From Myxococcaceae bacterium (GTDB lineage Bacteria; Myxococcota_A; Polyangia; Polyangiales; Ga0077539), in the NCBI GenBank assembly GCA_004297725.1, contig SCUS01000092.1, forward strand, positions 186,001 to 250,000: a stretch of DNA of 64,000 nucleotides, in the 5' to 3' direction. Below are positions 26,672 to 37,466 of this stretch, one piece after another. Made by a program: the position numbers and the translations under genes. How positions within the stretch are numbered: the stretch's first letter is position 1; the number at the start of each line of letters is the position of its first letter. A model generated the notes under the pieces. That model searched no databases. It was not told the DNA's origin and worked only from the letters and a program-made list of their open reading frames with translations.

Positions 26672-27505
26672 TCAGGCGAAGACGTCGTCGACGGTGGCGG
26701 CGGTGATGGTGCGCACGGTCCAGGCGGTGAGCTGGGCGAGGTCGTGGCAGGCGTCGAGGCGCGACGACTGCGCTGGGGAGAGGGCCCAGGCGCGGGCAGC
26801 GATGGCGGCGCGGAGCACCGAGCGGGCACCCTCCTCGCGGCCCTCTTCGCGGCCCTCTTCGCGGCCCTCCTCGCGGCCCTCCTCGCGGCCCTCCTCGCGG
26901 CCCTCCTCGCGCCCTTCGGAGCGGACGGCGTCGAGGCTCTCGTACCCCTTGCGCTGGAGGAGGTTGCGGAGCGCGACCTCGTGGGCCGCCTCGCGGTCGT
27001 AAAGGGCCTCGATGGCGACGGCGTTGCGCAGCACGCCCGGGGCGGTGAGCGACTGCCCCGAGCCCACGACCTTCACGGCCAGGCCCTTCTCGTAGACCTC
27101 GACGCGGCGGGGGCCGACCAGGCGAACCACCCAGACCCAGCGGGTGCCTGCGGCGTGGAGCTCGGTGATCTTCTGCTGGAGCTCGGCCTCGTCCTGACCG
27201 ACGGAGGCGTACTCGACCGCGAGCGGCGGGGCGGTGGTGCCCCAGCCGGGTCGCTCGGGGCCGAGGCCCACGGCGAGGTCGGGGGCGCGCATGGTGTCGG
27301 GGGAGAGGGCGATGCCCGCGTCGACGCCCACCGCGGGAGCGAGGGGGTCGGTGTCGAGCACGAGGCCGCCGCGGAGGTTGGGTCCGGCGCCGTCGTGGCC
27401 CGTCGGGGCGGCGTAGATGGCGTGGCCGCGCGAGAGCTCGTAGGGGTCGCCCGACGAGAGCTGGTGCGTGCGAAACGGACCGGGGGCGGTCTTCGGGTTC
27501 GTCAT
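26672..27505 (-). CDS. Uma2-family (DUF820) PD-(D/E)xK nuclease-like protein with REEG repeat tail
   Basis: 277 residues from ATG 27505. The fold is recognisable from APDLAVGLG (catalytic-type Asp) followed after a strand by LAVEYAS (the second acidic residue), then LQQKITELHAAGTRWVWVV, the helix-strand unit of Uma2 proteins. These are restriction-endonuclease-like, common in cyanobacteria and myxobacteria, and mostly uncharacterised. After the core come about seven copies of Arg-Glu-Glu-Gly (about residues 197-225), predicted as a charged helix, and a short C-terminal helical domain. It stands alone, divergent from the GAF gene. Some DUF820 proteins are associated with mobile DNA, but no element is seen here. 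Confidence 0.75.
   Translation of the reverse strand: MTNPKTAPGPFRTHQLSSGDPYELSRGHAIYAAPTGHDGAGPNLRGGLVLDTDPLAPAVGVDAGIALSPDTMRAPDLAVGLGPERPGWGTTAPPLAVEYASVGQDEAELQQKITELHAAGTRWVWVVRLVGPRRVEVYEKGLAVKVVGSGQSLTAPGVLRNAVAIEALYDREAAHEVALRNLLQRKGYESLDAVRSEGREEGREEGREEGREEGREEGREEGREEGARSVLRAAIAARAWALSPAQSSRLDACHDLAQLTAWTVRTITAATVDDVFA
26829..26921 (-). repeat. 12-bp coding microsatellite (REEG)n in the Uma2-like gene
   Basis: Plus-strand unit CGGCCCTC(C/T)TCG repeated seven times with only a C/T difference between copies. It encodes (REEG)7. Copy number is likely to vary between strains by slippage in 12-bp, frame-preserving steps. Confidence 0.85.
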
Positions 27506-27676
27506 TGGGCCGTGCGAGTGTAGTAGCGCGCCGCGGGGGAGCGCTACACGGGCGGCGGACGGCGGCTGAGGGCGCTTCCCCGGTGCGACGCTCCGGCTCG
27601 TACTCCGGACTCCAGCGCCCCCCACGCCCATTGCCCCCGCGCGCTCGCCCGTGCTTGGCTCCCCGCTGCGCCACCG

Positions 27677-29020
27677 ATGTCCACCGACGCTCCCTCCGAC
27701 TCCCTCTCCGCCTCGGGCGTGACGCCCACCATCCACGGCCGCGGGGTCGAGCGCCTCGACGCCGTCGTCGACCTGGTGCACGCCCTCGCCCGGCCTCGAC
27801 CGCTCACCGACCTGCTCGACGAGGTCCCTCGCCGCGTCGCCGCCGTCTTCCGCAGCGACGTGTGCTCGCTCTACCTGCGTGAGGGCGACGGCCTCGTGAT
27901 GCGCGGCAACGTGGGCTTCACCACCAGCGCCCTCGGCGAGGTGCGCCTCGGCCCCGGCGAGGGCCTGGTCGGCATGGCCGTCGAGTGCCTGCGCCCGGTC
28001 TCCGCCGACATCGCGCCCGACCACGCCCGCTTCCGCCCCTTCTCCATGCTCGGCGAGGAGCGCTTCCCGGCCTTCCTGGCGATCCCCGTCCCTGGCCCCC
28101 ACGGGGCGGCCGGGGCCCTCGTGGTGCAGCGCCGCCAGGGCGCCTACTCCGCCTCGGACGTCGAGCTCCTCATGGCCCTCGGCGGCGCCATCGCCCCGCT
28201 GCTGGAGCGCGCCCGCATCGTCGCGAGCAGCCCGACCCCCACGAATCACCCCCGCCCCACCGGAACCCGCCGCGTCACCATCCCCGGCCGCTCCCTCTTC
28301 GCGGGCCGCGCGCTGGGCATCCTCTCGGCGGTGGGGCGCCCCTCGCCCCGCGCCTCGACCGCCGACGCGAAGGCCAGCGCCCGCGACCAGGCGAAGGCCC
28401 TGGAGCGGGCCCTCCACTCCTGCGAGGCCACGCTCGACTCGCACGCCCGGGCGGCGGAGCGGCGGGGCATCGACGCGAGCTTCCTGACGCTGACCCGCAC
28501 GATCCTCGACGACGCACGGCTGAGCGAGCGAACGCTCGAGCTGGCGAAGGGCCGGGGGCTCGGTCACGCCCTGGCGCAGGTGGCGCGCGAGGCGACGAGG
28601 GCGGCGCGCATCACCGACGTGCCGATGATCACCGAGCGGGCGATGGAGATGTCCGAGCTCTGCGACGCGCTGCGGGCGATTCTCTCCCACGAGGAGGCCC
28701 CCGCGGTGCCGAAGGGGGCCGTGTGGGTGGGCGAGACGCTGACGGTCTTCGAGCTGCTGCTGGCGGCGCGCTCGCACCCGGCGGCGCTGGTGCTCTCCGG
28801 CCCGGTGGGCCCCGGGAAGGTGCGCGCCATCGTCGAGCTCATCGGCGTGCCGACGGTCTGCGAGGCCGCGGGGATCTACAACTGGGCGAGCGACGGCGAC
28901 GTGGCCCTGGTCGACGGAGACCACGGGCTGGTGCGGGTGAACCCCTCGCGCCGGGAGCGCGACGAGGCCCGCGTGGAGCGCGGCGTACCGACCGGCGACG
29001 ACGGCTCCCCGGCGGGCTGA
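27677..29020 (+). CDS. GAF-domain protein with degenerate PEP-utilizer (PtsP/enzyme I-like) C-terminus
   Basis: 447 residues. Residues about 25-175 are a GAF domain (LTDLLDEVPRRVAAVF, SDVCSLYL, GEGLVGMAVE, AIPV), a small-molecule sensor as in the N-terminus of PtsP (enzyme I-Ntr). Residues about 225-380 are helical like the enzyme I N-terminal domain. Residues about 385-435 align by eye with the PEP-utilizer swivelling domain (VLSGPVGPGKVRAIVELIGVP then VALVDGDHGLVRVNPS), but the phosphorylatable His of the GGxTSHxAI motif is absent. The PEP-binding TIM barrel that should follow is missing altogether. It therefore cannot be a normal phosphotransferase and is more likely a sensor or scaffold derived from one. 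Confidence 0.7.
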   Translation: MSTDAPSDSLSASGVTPTIHGRGVERLDAVVDLVHALARPRPLTDLLDEVPRRVAAVFRSDVCSLYLREGDGLVMRGNVGFTTSALGEVRLGPGEGLVGMAVECLRPVSADIAPDHARFRPFSMLGEERFPAFLAIPVPGPHGAAGALVVQRRQGAYSASDVELLMALGGAIAPLLERARIVASSPTPTNHPRPTGTRRVTIPGRSLFAGRALGILSAVGRPSPRASTADAKASARDQAKALERALHSCEATLDSHARAAERRGIDASFLTLTRTILDDARLSERTLELAKGRGLGHALAQVAREATRAARITDVPMITERAMEMSELCDALRAILSHEEAPAVPKGAVWVGETLTVFELLLAARSHPAALVLSGPVGPGKVRAIVELIGVPTVCEAAGIYNWASDGDVALVDGDHGLVRVNPSRRERDEARVERGVPTGDDGSPAG

Positions 29021-29064
29021 AACCCGGTAGTGCTCGGGCGCGCTCCTGACCTATAGAGTCGGGC

Positions 29065-31652
<2,588 letters not shown>

Positions 31653-31666
31653 GCGCCCTCCCTGCG

Positions 31667-32191
31667 CTAATGGGTGCAGGGCATCGTCATCGGCTCGGAG
31701 AAGGCGCGCGCGCCCTCTGGCAGGTGAGAGCCCGTCAGGCGCAGCGCGATGCGAATGGGGCTGTCGCAAGGGACGATCTCGCACCCGCTCACCCCGGCGT
31801 CGCCCGTCAGCGAGCCTGCGGCCTTGGCGAAGTCGACGGTTCCGCTCTGGCCCGGAGCCACGGCGGCGAGGGTGACCGGGGTGACCGCGAAGGTGGCCAT
31901 GGTGTCGCCCCCGAGCACGCGGGTCACGAGGCCCGCGCTGAGGGTGATCGGGCCGATGGGAACGGTCCCGGTGTTGGTGAGGGTGATCGATCCGCGGAGG
32001 GAGAGCGGGTCGGCGGCCACCACGGGCATGCAGTTCTGACCGAGGGTGGTCACCGCGATCATGGCCGTGAAGAGCGCCGTCACATCGGCGGGGGCGCTGG
32101 CGTCGGTGGCGGCCGTCGTCGGGGCGCTGGAGCAGCCGAGGAGCCCCGCGAGACAGAGCGCGACGCCAGGGAGAACGGATCGAGACGGCAT
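31667..32191 (-). CDS. Small lipoprotein with a secreted Ig-like/beta domain
   Basis: 174 residues from ATG 32191; a GTG at 32206 would add five residues. The leader ends in AGLLGC (Cys20). The mature part has SLRGSITLTNTGTVPIGPITLSAG and VAPGQSGTVDF, the alternating pattern of a beta-sandwich of the CARDB/Ig-like sort. Several Cys (NCMPVV, SGCEIVPCDS, TMPCTH) could form disulphides. No catalytic motif. Its ATG lies 24 nt past the stop of the sorbosone-dehydrogenase-like gene, so both are probably on one transcript and both are lipid-anchored. Confidence 0.65.
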   Translation of the reverse strand: MPSRSVLPGVALCLAGLLGCSSAPTTAATDASAPADVTALFTAMIAVTTLGQNCMPVVAADPLSLRGSITLTNTGTVPIGPITLSAGLVTRVLGGDTMATFAVTPVTLAAVAPGQSGTVDFAKAAGSLTGDAGVSGCEIVPCDSPIRIALRLTGSHLPEGARAFSEPMTMPCTH

Positions 32192-32215
32192 GGTCGGGTG
32201 ACTCACCGGGGGCTC

Positions 32216-33460
32216 TCACGGTCTCGCGAGGCTCTGGGGGGCGACCCAGTAGACGGCGTTGGCGACGTCGTCGGCGATGAACATCCGACCGTCCGGACCG
32301 AAGGCCACGTCGGCCGGGCGCAGCATCCGGGCGGTGCCCATGTTGGCGGGGCTGAACCCCCCGAGGAACATGCTGAAGTTCGCGGTCGGCACGTGGGTCG
32401 TCGGGTCGGTCGGGGTGCAGTACACGCCCTCCCCGAGCCACGGCGGCGAGGAGTAGAAGCTGCCGTGCTGGGCGATGCAGAGCACGCCGCTCATGGCGCC
32501 CGGCCACACGCCGCGCTCCCAGTCGAAGCCGAAGGGGGAGTTGCCGATCGGGATCACCACCTCCTCCTGGGTGATGCCCGCGCAGTCGCTCGCGCCTGGC
32601 GCCGGGAGGTTGGGGCCCGCGCAGCAGGGGAAGCCGTAGTCGGTCCCCGAGCGGATGCGGAAGAGCTTCTCCCGGGCGCCGTAGGAGCCGCCGCCGTCGT
32701 CGCCCATCTCCGCGGCCATGCAGAGCTCGTCGCGGTGGTGGCAGCGCATGTACATCGGGTTGCGCAGCCCCACGGCCATCATCGACGGCGCCCCGGAGGT
32801 CACCGTGGCCACGTAGCCGACGTCGCGCGCAGGGCACGACGCCGCGAGCACGCCGTTGGAGACGTGCATCACCCCGCCGACGGAGCGAGCGAGACCGTGG
32901 GTCCAGCGCCCCGGATTCGGGATGACGCTCACCTGCGAGGGGGCGCCGCTGCTGGCCCGCTGACCGGCCGCGTAGGCCACGCGGAAGAGGGCGCTGGTGG
33001 TGGTGTAGTAGAGCGCGTCGGGGCCGAACGCGATGCCGTGCACGTCGGCCACGCCCGAGAGGAAGGTGTGCACCTCGGCGGTCCCGTTGGCGTCGTCGTC
33101 GGTGAGCACCAGGATCGCGCCAGGACCTCCGAACGCGCCGCCCACCGTGCTCATCGAGGGCGCGCTGACGAAGAGGTCGCCGTTGGGCGCGAAGGCCATG
33201 ACCCTGGGCTCCATCACGGGCGAGTGCGCGACGTTGCCGTCCGGGGAGCCCGCGAAGAGCTTCACGCAGTAGCCCGCGGGGAGCCTGCCTTGAGTGACGG
33301 TTCTGCCGACGGAGCACCATGTCGGGCCGAGCGGGAGGTCCGCGCTGGGGGCGTCGACCTCCGGCGCGGAGCCGTCGAGGGGGGTGCCCGACGATGTCGG
33401 CGAGGTCGAGCAGCCCGCGAGAAATACACCGAGAAACAAAGGGAGAAGCGAGCGATCCAT
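32216..33460 (-). CDS. PQQ-dependent sugar (L-sorbosone) dehydrogenase-like lipoprotein
   Basis: 414 residues. Lipoprotein signal MDRSLLPLFLGVFLAGC with LAGC at Cys17. The mature domain is a beta-propeller of the soluble aldose dehydrogenase/sorbosone dehydrogenase type: EPRVMAFAPNGDLFVSAPS as the opening blade, DVHGIAFGPDALYYTT, MHVSNGVL, DYGFPCCAGPN, CIAQHGSFYSSPPW (the HGSW-like signature) and DVAFGPDGRMFIADD. Family members oxidise sugars or aldehydes with pyrroloquinoline quinone in the periplasm, passing electrons to cytochromes or quinones. PQQ genes are not in the window. The neighbouring lipoprotein (33528-34037) carries a haem-site-like CxxxxxCH and might be an electron partner, which is speculation. 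Confidence 0.75.
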   Translation of the reverse strand: MDRSLLPLFLGVFLAGCSTSPTSSGTPLDGSAPEVDAPSADLPLGPTWCSVGRTVTQGRLPAGYCVKLFAGSPDGNVAHSPVMEPRVMAFAPNGDLFVSAPSMSTVGGAFGGPGAILVLTDDDANGTAEVHTFLSGVADVHGIAFGPDALYYTTTSALFRVAYAAGQRASSGAPSQVSVIPNPGRWTHGLARSVGGVMHVSNGVLAASCPARDVGYVATVTSGAPSMMAVGLRNPMYMRCHHRDELCMAAEMGDDGGGSYGAREKLFRIRSGTDYGFPCCAGPNLPAPGASDCAGITQEEVVIPIGNSPFGFDWERGVWPGAMSGVLCIAQHGSFYSSPPWLGEGVYCTPTDPTTHVPTANFSMFLGGFSPANMGTARMLRPADVAFGPDGRMFIADDVANAVYWVAPQSLARP

Positions 33461-33527
33461 GCCCCGGAGGGTAGGCGGAGAAATCGTACTTCACGTTGAC
33501 CACGGTCAAGTGCGCCTGGCGACCGCT

Positions 33528-34037
33528 TCAGGGCGGCGCTCCGGCGAGGATCCAGGCGTGGACCACGGCGGCCTCGGACAGCGCGAAGCCCTCGGAGATC
33601 GGGGAGGGCGTGGGCATCTGTCGGCCGCACGGCCCGGCCGGGTCGCTGCACCCCGGGAGCTGGGTGAAGCACCCGTCGATCTTCAGCCAGAGGAAGCTCC
33701 GCTCGGGGTGGCCCGGCTCGACGCGAGGCAGCGCCGGAAAGCCCGCGGAGCGCCGACCCACCAGGGCGCCGTGGAGCGAAGGGCCCTGGAGCGTGAGCAT
33801 CCCCTGCCCGCCGTCTCCGTGGCACGCGGAGCCCGCGGCGCACCGACGGCGGAAGAAGGCCTGCACGCCCGCGAAGGTGGGCTCCGGGGCGGGAGCGTCG
33901 CCGGTGGGGATGTCGGTGGAGCAGTCCACGGAGACGTCGACGGCGGCGTCGAGCGCGCCCGACGTGGAGTCTCCGCAGCCGGCCAGGGCCGAGGCGAGGA
34001 GCGCGACGAGCGCGCTCGTGGTTCGTGTGTCGCTCAT
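33528..34037 (-). CDS. Lipoprotein with cytochrome-c-like Cys motif
   Basis: 169 residues from ATG 34037; AAGGA lies 10 nt upstream, while the GTG at 34046 is too close to it. Lipobox LAGC at Cys21, then an Asp/Ala spacer. PTFAGVQAFFRRRCAAGSACHGDGGQGMLTL looks like the start of a myxobacterial or planctomycete-type cytochrome c, but the haem motif is C-x5-CH rather than C-x2-CH. LWLKIDGCFTQLPGCSDPAGPCGRQMPTPSPIS supplies a distal Met in the usual 'MPxxxP' loop, followed by a terminal helix containing HAWILAGA. Family members with CxxxxCH-like spacing occur, so haem binding is possible but not proved. It faces the same direction as the PQQ-type lipoprotein. Confidence 0.65.
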   Translation of the reverse strand: MSDTRTTSALVALLASALAGCGDSTSGALDAAVDVSVDCSTDIPTGDAPAPEPTFAGVQAFFRRRCAAGSACHGDGGQGMLTLQGPSLHGALVGRRSAGFPALPRVEPGHPERSFLWLKIDGCFTQLPGCSDPAGPCGRQMPTPSPISEGFALSEAAVVHAWILAGAPP

Positions 34038-34211
34038 GAGAGACACGTCCTTAGGGGCGGCACGAGGGCTCAGCCAGGGCTCCGGTGTGGGGAACGCTCC
34101 GCCCCCGTCGGGTTGCGCCGCGTCGCGAGAGGGGCAACCATCCCCGGTAGCTCAGCACTGTCGGAGAGCCGACGGCGCCAGCGATGGTTGCATGCACCCC
34201 CTGAGGACGCG

Positions 34212-34943
34212 TTGAAGCCTGTTGCCCATTCGCCCGCCGCAGAACGGCCTTCGACGCCCTCGCCGCGCGTGGCGCTGGATCGCTGCTACTCGTGTCCGCT
34301 AGGGGTCGCCGCGGGCGTCGCCGAGCACCGCGCGTGCCCCTTCGTGCCGAGGGAGCGCGAGGCGGGAGCGCACCTCTACGTCGAAGGCGATACGGCCGAC
34401 CGCGTCTGGTACATCGTGAGCGGCTACGTCGCGCTCTCGCGGGAGACCAGCGAGGCGCGTAGCAGCGGGGTCACCTGGGCCGTGCGGCGCCCGGGCGAGA
34501 TGCTGGGCACCGAAGGGCTCGTCAGCGACACCTACCGTGACTCGGCGGTCGCCCTCAACGCGGCGACCCTGTGCGTGGCCCCGCGCGAGGTCGTCGACGC
34601 GTGGCTCGGCCCCGAAGACTCCCCGGCGCGCGCCGTGCTCCAGCTCGCGCTGCGCACGCGATGCAACGAGGTGCCGCGACGCTCCTGCGCCGACGGCAAC
34701 GCGACGCGACGCGTGGCGAGCTGGCTGCTCGACGAGGCCCCCAGCCAGAACGCCCCGCAGATTCCGCGGCAGGTCGTGGCGGGCCTGCTCGGGATGCTCC
34801 CGGAGACCTTCTCCCGCGCGCTCGCCCGGCTGGTGAAGCTGGGCGCCATCGAGATCGACCGGCGCACGATCCGGGTCGTCGACCTCGACGCCCTGCTGCG
34901 CGCCGCGGGAGAGGGCGAAGGCGAGGGAGAGGGCGAGCCCTGA
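34212..34943 (+). CDS. Crp/Fnr-family regulator with FNR-type cysteines
   Basis: 243 residues from TTG 34212, chosen because TGAGGA lies 5 nt upstream; no ATG precedes the domain and GTG 34269 is the alternative. The N-terminus holds Cys25, Cys28 and Cys42 (RCYSCPLG ... RACPF) and Cys121 falls in AATLCVAPREVV, the spot of Cys122 in E. coli FNR. FNR uses four such cysteines for an oxygen-labile [4Fe-4S] cluster. The cNMP-like beta-roll follows (HLYVEGDTADRVWYIVSGYVALS), then the dimer helix and a Crp HTH, VVAGLLGMLPETFSRALARL. The tail is a Gly-Glu repeat. It is convergent with thrA, stops 12 bp apart. Its own 165-bp upstream region shows no clear FNR box. Confidence 0.8.
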   Translation: MKPVAHSPAAERPSTPSPRVALDRCYSCPLGVAAGVAEHRACPFVPREREAGAHLYVEGDTADRVWYIVSGYVALSRETSEARSSGVTWAVRRPGEMLGTEGLVSDTYRDSAVALNAATLCVAPREVVDAWLGPEDSPARAVLQLALRTRCNEVPRRSCADGNATRRVASWLLDEAPSQNAPQIPRQVVAGLLGMLPETFSRALARLVKLGAIEIDRRTIRVVDLDALLRAAGEGEGEGEGEP

Positions 34944-34955
34944 GGGGCCCGCCGC

Positions 34956-37421
34956 TCACCCCACCGAAGAGGCCAGCCGCAGCAGGTCGGCGAAGACGCC
35001 CCCCGCGGTGACCTCCGGCCCCGCCCCGGGGCCCTGCACGATCAGCGGCTGCGTGTGGTACCGCGCCGTCGTGAAGGCCAGGATGTTGTCGCTCGCCCCC
35101 ACCCGAGCGAAGGGGTGCGCCAGCGGGTACCGCCGCAGCGACGCGCTCGCCCGCCCGTCGGCCTCGATCACCCCGACGTAGCGCAGCACCTCGCCCGCGG
35201 CCCTCGCCTCCTCCAGCGCCGCCGCCATCGGCGCGTCGAAGTCCGCGAGGCCCGTCATGAAGGCCTCCACGTCCGCCCCCCGCAGCGCCTCCGGAACCAG
35301 GCTCTGCACCGTCACCGCATCGAGCTCCATGGCGAGGTCCATCTCCCGCCCGAGGATCACCAGCTTGCGGGCGACGTCGGTCCCCGCGAGGTCGTCGCGC
35401 GGATCGGGCTCGGTGTACCCGAGGGCCTTCGCCTGCCGCACCACCTCCGAGAAGCCGAGCTCCCCCGTGTAGGAATTGAACACGTACGACAGCGTCCCGG
35501 AGAGCACCCCCTCGATGCGCGTCACCCGGTCGCCCGTCTGGATCAGGTCGCGCAGCGTGGTGATCACCGGCAGCCCCGCCCCCACCGTGGCCTCGTAGAA
35601 GAAGCGCGTGCGCCTCGCCTGCGCCCGATCCTTGATGGCCCGGTAGCGCTCCAGCGGTCCCGCTCCCGCTCGCTTGTTGGGGGTGATCACGTGGATGCCC
35701 CGATCGAGCCAACCCGCGTAGCGCTCGGCGACGGCGTCGCTCGCGGAGCAGTCGATGATCACCGCGTGCGGCAGGTGCGACGGGCGGATGTGCTCGGCCA
35801 GCGCCGTGAGGTCCGTCGGAACCGCCGACCCTCCGCCCTCCCACGCATCGGCCGCCAGCGATGGGTCGCCCAGCACCATGCGCGTCGAGCTGGCGATGGC
35901 CCGCACCCGCAGGTCGAGCTTGAAGCGCGCCCGCAGCAGCGGCGCCTGCGCCTCGAGCTGGGCCAGCAGCGCGCGGCCCACGAGACCGGGGCCCACCACG
36001 CCGACGGAGATCACCTGGTCGGAGAGGTAGAAGCCCGCGTGCACGGCCCGCAGCGCGCGCGTCGAGTCGGCGCGGTCGACCACCAGGGAGATGTTGCGCT
36101 CGGACGATCCCTGCGCGATGGCGCGCACGTTGATGCCCGCCTTGGAGAGCGACCCGAAGAGCCTCGCGGCCACGCCGGGCGTGTCGGCCATGCGCTCTCC
36201 CACGGCGGCCAGCACGCTGCACCCGAGCACCACGTCGACGCGCTCGATCTGCCCCCGGTGCACCTCCGACGCGAAGGCCTTCTCCACCGTCGCGTGCGCC
36301 ACGGCCGCCTGCGCCTCCGGCACCGCGAAGCACACCGAGTGCTCCGAGCTCGCCTGGGAGATCATCACCACGGAGACGCTCACCGAGCGCAGCGAGCCGA
36401 AGATGCGCTGCGCCACGCCGGGGACGCCCATCATCCCGGTGCCCTCGACGTTGATGAGCGCGATGCCGTCGACGGTGGAGAAGCCCTTCACCGCGGGGAC
36501 GCCCGCCTTCGCAGGCTCGGCCCGGTGGATGCGAGTCCCCGGGTGCGTCGGGTTGAAGGTGTTGCGGATCCAGATGGGGATGCCCTGCGCCACGCAGGGG
36601 GCCATGGTGCGGGGGTGCAGCACCTTGGCGCCGAAATACGCGAGCTCCATGGCCTCGTCGTAGGACATCTCATCGAGCACCACCGCCTCCGGGACGCGCC
36701 GCGGGTCGGCGCTCAACACCCCGTCCACGTCGGTCCAGATGGTGACGGCGGAGGCGTCGAGGAGGGAGCCGAAGATCGACGCCGAGAAGTCGCTCCCGTT
36801 GCGCTTGAGCGTCGTGGGGACCCCCTCCGGCGTCTGCGCCACGAAGCCCGTGATGACCAGCTCGTCCGTCGGCTCGCTCGCCAGCCACGCCATCAGCAGC
36901 GCCCTCGACGCCGACCAGTCCACCACCGGGCCGGTCTCCCCGGGGCGCACCACCAGCACCTTCCTCGCGTCGAGCCATCGAGCGCTCCTGCCCGTGGCCC
37001 CGAGGTGAGCGCCCAGCATCTGCGCCGACCAGATCTCCCCGTAGCCCGACACCAGCTCGGTGAGCTCCTCGGAGCAGGTGCGGGCCAGCCAGATCGCCCG
37101 CAGCACGTCCGCGATGTCCGCCGCGTCGGCGCGCAGCACCGCCGTCAGCGCCAGGTACGCCGGCTCCGGTAGCAGCTCCTTCGCGGCCTCGACGTGCCGC
37201 TCGACCAGCTCCGCCAGCCGGGCGACGTAGCTCTCGTCCCTCGCGCGGGCGAGCTCCGTCAGGGCGATGAGCGCGTCGGTGACCCTCGCCATCGCCGACA
37301 CCACCACGGCCTTCCGGGCGCCGGGCTCGCGCGCGACGATGGCCGCCACGTCGCGGTATCGCTGGGCGCTGGCGACGCTGGTTCCGCCGAACTTGTGAAC
37401 GACCCAGGGTGCGGTTGTCAT
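34956..37421 (-). CDS. thrA: Bifunctional aspartokinase/homoserine dehydrogenase
   Basis: 821 residues, the usual size of ThrA/MetL fusions. KFGGTSVAS (residues 9-17) is the kinase phosphate-binding motif, and RNGSDFSASIFGSLLDA the aspartate-binding region. Two ACT-like regulatory stretches follow between about residues 315 and 460 (GMMGVPGVAQRIFGSLRSVSVSVVMISQ, then ADTPGVAARLFGSLSKAGINVRAIAQG), where threonine usually binds. The dehydrogenase part begins ISVGVVGPGLVGRALLAQL and has ATVGAGLPVITTLRDLIQTG and DDLAGTDVARKLVILGREMD. It catalyses the first and third steps from aspartate to homoserine. With thrC 3.3 kb away it forms a loose threonine cluster. Not adjacent to thrB. Confidence 0.93.
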   Translation of the reverse strand: MTTAPWVVHKFGGTSVASAQRYRDVAAIVAREPGARKAVVVSAMARVTDALIALTELARARDESYVARLAELVERHVEAAKELLPEPAYLALTAVLRADAADIADVLRAIWLARTCSEELTELVSGYGEIWSAQMLGAHLGATGRSARWLDARKVLVVRPGETGPVVDWSASRALLMAWLASEPTDELVITGFVAQTPEGVPTTLKRNGSDFSASIFGSLLDASAVTIWTDVDGVLSADPRRVPEAVVLDEMSYDEAMELAYFGAKVLHPRTMAPCVAQGIPIWIRNTFNPTHPGTRIHRAEPAKAGVPAVKGFSTVDGIALINVEGTGMMGVPGVAQRIFGSLRSVSVSVVMISQASSEHSVCFAVPEAQAAVAHATVEKAFASEVHRGQIERVDVVLGCSVLAAVGERMADTPGVAARLFGSLSKAGINVRAIAQGSSERNISLVVDRADSTRALRAVHAGFYLSDQVISVGVVGPGLVGRALLAQLEAQAPLLRARFKLDLRVRAIASSTRMVLGDPSLAADAWEGGGSAVPTDLTALAEHIRPSHLPHAVIIDCSASDAVAERYAGWLDRGIHVITPNKRAGAGPLERYRAIKDRAQARRTRFFYEATVGAGLPVITTLRDLIQTGDRVTRIEGVLSGTLSYVFNSYTGELGFSEVVRQAKALGYTEPDPRDDLAGTDVARKLVILGREMDLAMELDAVTVQSLVPEALRGADVEAFMTGLADFDAPMAAALEEARAAGEVLRYVGVIEADGRASASLRRYPLAHPFARVGASDNILAFTTARYHTQPLIVQGPGAGPEVTAGGVFADLLRLASSVG

Positions 37422-37466
37422 GGCACCACTGGTGATAGCGCACGCCGCCCGCGCGGCGGTAGCGGC

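Noticed and set aside
26829-26921. 12-bp repeats as a CRISPR or minisatellite element
   Set aside because: They are in frame and encode REEG units of the Uma2-like protein; no spacers.
27572-27607. Full second copy of the 13.6-kb inverted repeat
   Set aside because: Only about 18 bases match with one difference, and no opposite arm is seen; listed as a possible family fragment only.
29036-29064. Sigma-70 promoter of the flavoprotein gene (TATAGA near 29052)
   Set aside because: No acceptable -35 at the right distance, and transcription would begin at the start codon.
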